DNA of 64,000 nt from Asterella californica. Its lineage: Eukaryota; Streptophyta; Marchantiopsida; Marchantiales; Aytoniaceae. Below are positions 59,877-64,000 of this stretch, in pieces. The stretch is from the NCBI GenBank assembly GCA_036924285.1, contig JAYKYS010000007.1, forward strand, positions 10,726,001 to 10,790,000, read 5' to 3'. A program made the position numbers and the translations under genes. Within the stretch, counting starts at the first letter, position 1. The number at the start of each line of letters is the position of its first letter. Below the pieces are notes generated by a model. The model saw only the letters and a program-made list of their open reading frames with translations, did not search any database and was not told the DNA's origin.

Positions 59877-60565
59877 AGTGCGACAGGATCTTATATCGCA
59901 CTGAATTCTAAGATCGCACTGAGCAATAACTGAAGTGCGATCGATCCGCAAGTCGCACTGAGTGTATCATCGATCGCACTGGTGTATCACCAGTCGCACT
60001 GAGTGTTTTACTCAGTGCGATCCGCCCATGGTCGCACTGAGTTCAAAAGTGCGACCGGCACGCGAGTCGCACTGAGTGTAACTTCAGTGCAATCAACTTT
60101 AATTCGCACTCGTGCAACACTAGTGCAGTGTATTGCTCAGTGCGATCTGCCCATGGTCGCACTGAGTACAAAAGTGCGATCGGTACGCGGGTCGCACTGA
60201 GTGTAACATCAGTGCGATCAACGATTTTGCTAAGTCGCACTGACTACATCAGTGTGACTTGTGCGGAAGTCACGTTGTGTTTTTATAACACCAGTGCGAT
60301 CCGCCCATGGTCGCACTGAGTACAAAAGTGCGACCGGTATGCGGGTCGCATGATCAATGATTTTGCTAAGTCGCACTGACTACATCAGTGTGACTTGTGC
60401 GGAAGTCGCGTTGTGTTTATAAAACCAGTGCGATCCGCCCCATGGTCGCACTGAGTACAAAAGTGCGACCGATACGCGGGTGGCACTGAGTGTATAACAC
60501 CAGTGCGACTGTTGTCCATGTTGCACTGAGTGTATAGAACTACTGCGACTAGTGCACGGTCGCAC
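59877..60565. repeat. GTGCGA/TCGCAC dyad array 1
   Basis: About 35 half-sites of AGTGCGA[CT]C or G[GA]TCGCACTGAG alternate in orientation. Higher-order units of about 125-155 bp start with CAGTGCGATCCGCCCATGG near 60015, 60139, 60295 and 60429. The array separates the transposase from the 3' end of the HAD gene. Confidence 0.93.
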
Positions 60566-60772
60566 TGAGAACACTGGCTGTTATGATATATTTAGCTTCA
60601 AAGATTTGCACAACTACTTTTATTTGGTCGCACAACTACTTTCATTTGTTAGATCGCAAAGGTCTACAAAAACACAGCAGGTTACTAGAACTGTTAGTTG
60701 TTTTTTGCGGATGTTAGTGAATAGAGTGCTTTTGGCAAGGAGAAAACTTTATTGTATAAACAAAATAGTCCT

Positions 60773-61931
60773 TCAAGATGATTTGTATTTTAACATAAAA
60801 TCTGCTTTCTGTGCACTCGTGCAAGAACACCACAACACCTCCTCGTCCTCCTCAGACAAAGTTCCCCAGTAAGCTTTCAAAGCTATCATGGGGTCTGTAC
60901 CAAACATGGCCTTATATCTTGTTTCTACAAAACTAGGAGTTTCGATGAAATCGCTTCTCCATTGCATCAACCATGTTAACAGAATCTTCAGAAGATAATC
61001 ATCCCGGTCCATGTCTGCAGACTCCGGACGGAAGGAAGGAGGATGGATTGCACTGAACGGATGATTCACGCTATTCTTCTCCGGTGAATCATCAACCAAG
61101 AGACAATCTCTTGTACACAAATTGTAGGAATGCAGTCTAGAGAAGTCTTTCAAATTTAGAAAGTTACCCGTTGCAGCTTCCCTTATGGTCTTGAAACGAC
61201 TACACTGTGATTGCGCAAAAATCTTACATATCTGCAGAAGTGAATATAGACTTAAAATCAGTACAAGAGAAGTTCAAAGTTGAAGTATGCATAAGACTGT
61301 ATACACATCAATGCAATGAACCTTCAAGGAACAGAGACAATGATTGAAAAGTTACCTGGGCCGAAGCGATTCCCACTGAAATATACTTCTTTTTCTCCAT
61401 GGATCGAAGAATAGCATTACAGTTACTCAAGGTCCGAGATGTCCATATCAAGACTTGAAACTCTTCACAGCAAATGTCCATGAACTCTTTCACTCCGGCT
61501 CTCACAACGTAACATAGATCTTTACGGTCATGTTCAATCTGATAGCCTCTTTCTTTAGCGCCTTGAAGCTCCATCTCATTCCGTCCTAGTCTTATCAAGA
61601 GCCCATTTAAATCCAAAATGAGTGTTTTCCTTCGTGGCATAGAAGGATCAATTAGTCTCGAGTAGAAAAGCTTCGAAGAACGAAAACGGTTTACCTCTGC
61701 CTTTAGACTTTCCAACTCCTCCGAATATCGAGCGGTAGTACATTCAAGCATTTCCACACGCTCTGTCAATTCTTCCTCCTTCTGTTGAGCCTCTGCAATT
61801 CTTGCGTTTAAAACCTCCTCTTCCTTCCTCTTGTTGAGAATCCTAGCGCAAATTTCTTCTTCTTCTCTTCTCGCAAGACGATGGATAGGTCCTAAATAAA
61901 TATCACATGAGTTAGAAGAGTTCCCAGTCAT
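60773..61931 (-). CDS. HAD/FCP1-like phosphatase-fold protein, two exons
   Basis: Exon 1 is 61931-61356 and exon 2 is 61231-60773 (minus strand), joined by a 124 bp GT-AG intron in phase 0, giving 344 residues. Residues 22-90 are a charged coiled coil (REEEEICARILNKRKEEEV). The FCP1/NIF-type HAD domain begins at about 100: KTLILDLNGLL has the nucleophile D107 but N109 where FCP1/SCP phosphatases have the second Asp. EFQVLIWTSRTLSN follows at about 157. In exon 2, CLLVDDSPEKNS at 235 is the late acidic motif. The C-terminus carries LLKILLTWLMQW. Activity may be reduced or altered by D-to-N; similar N-containing HAD proteins exist in plants (from memory). Both exons are open and splice sites canonical, so it looks functional. 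Dyad arrays lie on both sides, one right at the start codon, suggesting transposon cargo. Confidence 0.75.
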
Positions 61932-61944
61932 AACGCATACACTG

Positions 61945-62175
61945 AGCGACTCAGAGTAGTGCGACCAGTGCGACGGTCGCACTGAGTGTTTAAGACCATT
62001 GCGACCATTGCGACGCATCGCACTGAGCACGGTCGCTCTAGTGCGATCAGTGCGATGGTCGCACTGGATGTTTATCTCCAGTGCGACCTTTCCTCAGATC
62101 GCACTGAGCACAGTCGCTCTAGTGCGATCCCTGCGATGGTCGCACTGGATGTTTATCTCCAGTGCGACCATTCCT
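61945..62175. repeat. GTGCGA/TCGCAC dyad array 2
   Basis: The motif is that of array 1. It includes an 80 bp direct duplication (62018-62093 and 62098-62174; shared GTCGCACTGGATGTTTATC). It lies immediately 5' of the HAD start codon, so it occupies that gene's promoter position. Confidence 0.9.
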
Positions 62176-62870
62176 TGGTGCACACTACAATGTTATAAGT
62201 GCACACTACATTGTTCTAAGTGTTCTAGTGCAAACATGATAATGCAAACAAACAAAAATATTCCTTTTAGCTTTGACACCCCCTAATGGCACGAACACGG
62301 AGTTGCGGTCCACGCCTAAGTCAAGAGGCTAACTTTGATCTATCTGTCTACATCATGGTGAGTCGGATACTAATTAGAATATTCTATTTCAATAATATTC
62401 TTTTTAAAATGTTAAACATAAATCTTGAAATTATTCTCTAAATAGAAATTTAACTTTAAAATGAAATAATATAATAGTTTATTTTACTAACTCGGGTTTT
62501 AAAATTTTTCCATATTTATTTTTCAATAAATGAAAATAAAATTACTTTGCTCTCCCGCAATTCAACTCCCGAACCTCTGGGTAGTTAGTAATACTAGCAA
62601 ATATAAAAGTCTTCTCATGAACATGTATTTCAAAAAAAGAGTTATTGAAGTGTACTTCTCTATGATGAACCAATATAGAATATAGTTGTCTAGGATGGAG
62701 ATTAGAATAATATGTTATCGAGAATGATTAAAATCTTAACTAGAGGATGTAGAAATCAAGGTGAGATTTGTTACCTGTTAAATACACTGATATTTAGATT
62801 TATCCTGAAATCTAGATTTAAAGTTGAGAGGTCAAGATCCAAACCTTTGTTGATGAACGTGAATATCACC
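62176..62870. other. AT-rich flank, no gene recognised
   Basis: GTGCACACTACA occurs twice just after the array (62190 and 62212). The rest is AT-rich DNA without credible ORFs. A terminal inverted repeat for the Harbinger unit could not be identified here. Confidence 0.45.
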
Positions 62871-62874
62871 CTTC

Positions 62875-63110
62875 GGAAGAGAAGGAATATGCATGTGGTT
62901 TAGTTTATTACCTAACCCTTTCATGGGAAAGCTTATGTAATAAATTAATCTCCATTAATTTCTCGTTTACTTGCTTGTAGCCTACTGCATATATACAGTT
63001 TGCAGCATGTTTTTGTCTGCTTGCTTTATGGATTATGTCAGTATTTTTTCACATATCCAGGTTTATCTAATATTTAATATTTACATATATTTTAATTAAT
63101 TAATTAAGTA
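62875..63110 (+). repeat. hairpin repeat family H, copy 3
   Basis: GAAGAGAAGGAATATGCA is followed by TTTATTACCTAA, the inner hairpin CTTTC-atgg-GAAAG, and TTATGTAATAAATTAA. A roughly 100 bp middle follows, then TCTAATATTTAATATTT. Confidence 0.65.
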
Positions 63111-63699
63111 TAAAATTTCACTTAACATGTATGTGTGTTCCGATACAAAGCGTACAACGGTTCTCCAAAAGTTTATCTTGCATGCATATGGTATAACTCG
63201 AAAAACGAGAGTATAGTACGAATGAAAGTAAAACTTTGCAGTGTTGTAACCTTTTGCTAGGAAGGTCAATTTGGATTGCGTTGGGGTTTCATTGGGAAAA
63301 AGATTTCAGGATATTTCTAATGTGACTTTCCATTGGATTTAGATCTATACCGAGCGAAGTTCTGCTATACATTTGGTTGCAAACAACTTGAGTTTTTGGG
63401 ATCTAAAGGGCAACTCTCTTTTTTGTGACATTTTCTCCTCAATTTGCACTACATAACTCTCTAATTAAACTTCGAGTATGATGAGTATCCAGTGTGACTT
63501 TTTATGGGTCAATTTGATTTTATGCAACCTTCTTATCATGAAGCTTCAGTCTTTTTATGAGAATCAAGTGATCACGTTAGATTTACAGAAAAGTTCGATT
63601 CCTCAAGTTATCTTCTAAAATTAATGTTAATCTGCAAACTTAAAACAGACATGTTTTTATAGAGATACTATCGAAAACAAGCAAGCATATTCCAAAATT

Positions 63700-63920
63700 T
63701 GGAAGAAGGGAATATGCACAAAGGGTTTAATTTATTACTTAATCCTTTCATCTGGAATGGTTAGGTAATAAATTAAATTGTACATTAAATGAGTCGAACA
63801 AAGTGCCGCACTAATGCTCTCAAAGGCGTGTCTGGACCCCTGCACTTATCAGTTAAGTCTGGTTCTTCTCGACAGTTGTTGATCTAGTTAATATTTAATT
63901 TTTTAAAAATATTTATTTTA
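63700..63920 (+). repeat. hairpin repeat family H, copy 4
   Basis: GAAGAAGGGAATATGCAC is followed by AATTTATTACTTAATCC, a short loop, and GGTTAGGTAATAAATT. The middle contains GCCGCACTAATGC, and the unit ends AGTTAATATTTAATTTTTT. The arms differ from copy 3 at positions that mostly keep pairing. Confidence 0.65.
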
Positions 63921-64000
63921 TTAATTTCAAATATGATTACAATTAACACATATATCTTTTCCTAAATTATTAAGGAGCAAAAGTTCCCTTCATCGATCTA

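Noticed and set aside
62018..62030. HAD gene start extended upstream into array 2
   Set aside because: The frame is open to 62030, but this would translate the repeat; ATG at 61931 gives a sensible N-terminus.
59877..62175. Resemblance of the GTGCGA repeats to a CRISPR array
   Set aside because: Half-sites are short, alternate in orientation and have irregular spacing; the context is a spliced plant genome with no Cas genes.

Overview
This window looks like nuclear DNA of a non-seed land plant, most likely a moss or close relative. The evidence is spliced genes with short GT-AG introns, plant-specific families (a GMI1/DMS3-type SMC-hinge protein and an MNM1-type AT-hook protein), and dense degenerate LTR retrotransposons whose gag/protease wording resembles moss elements. 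The species call is inference. Only about four gene models look intact; most of the rest is transposon-derived.

Layout. About 0.26-5.2 kb is the 3' two thirds of a spliced GMI1-like gene on the + strand. About 7.6-14.2 kb is old repeat material, with a heat-shock-element-like cluster, an RGG-box gag-like ORF fragment and a near-perfect 54 bp palindrome. About 14.2-16.4 kb is a Ty1/copia pol relic on the minus strand. About 16.6-20.6 kb is a Ty3/gypsy deletion derivative (gag-protease-integrase end-LTR), followed by another gag relic (21.4-22.3 kb). Two copies of one ~1.9 kb LTR-like repeat lie at 22.4-24.3 and 30.0-31.8 kb. Between them sit an old gypsy leader and a decayed Rep-like HUH-endonuclease gene (28.0-29.4 kb). 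Some 300 bp downstream of that gene is an 11 bp-stem hairpin whose loop region reads GAATATTAC, one base from the geminivirus origin nonamer TAATATTAC. About 31.8-40.7 kb is a gag-only gypsy element (primer-binding site, two zinc knuckles, no pol) between two inverted copies of a coiled-coil ORF. About 42.4-44.7 kb holds an intact AT-hook gene behind a 485 bp-period duplication. About 47.5-54.2 kb is more gypsy-like leader and gag with inverted and permuted repeats.

The right end (56.8-62.2 kb) is a compact unit: a GAAGTGATCC dyad array, an apparently intact PIF/Harbinger transposase, a GTGCGA/TCGCAC dyad array, an intact two-exon HAD/FCP1-like gene on the minus strand, and a second GTGCGA array at that gene's 5' end. 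A four-member hairpin repeat family is scattered in the AT-rich flanks (41.9, 46.4, 62.9 and 63.7 kb).

Best candidates for something new: (1) the HUH Rep-like gene with a CRESS-type origin hairpin; (2) the Harbinger transposase plus HAD cargo bracketed by dyad arrays; (3) a short protein carrying a W-[VI]-[DE]-IRC motif, kept in three diverged gypsy-like leaders and not recognised by me.
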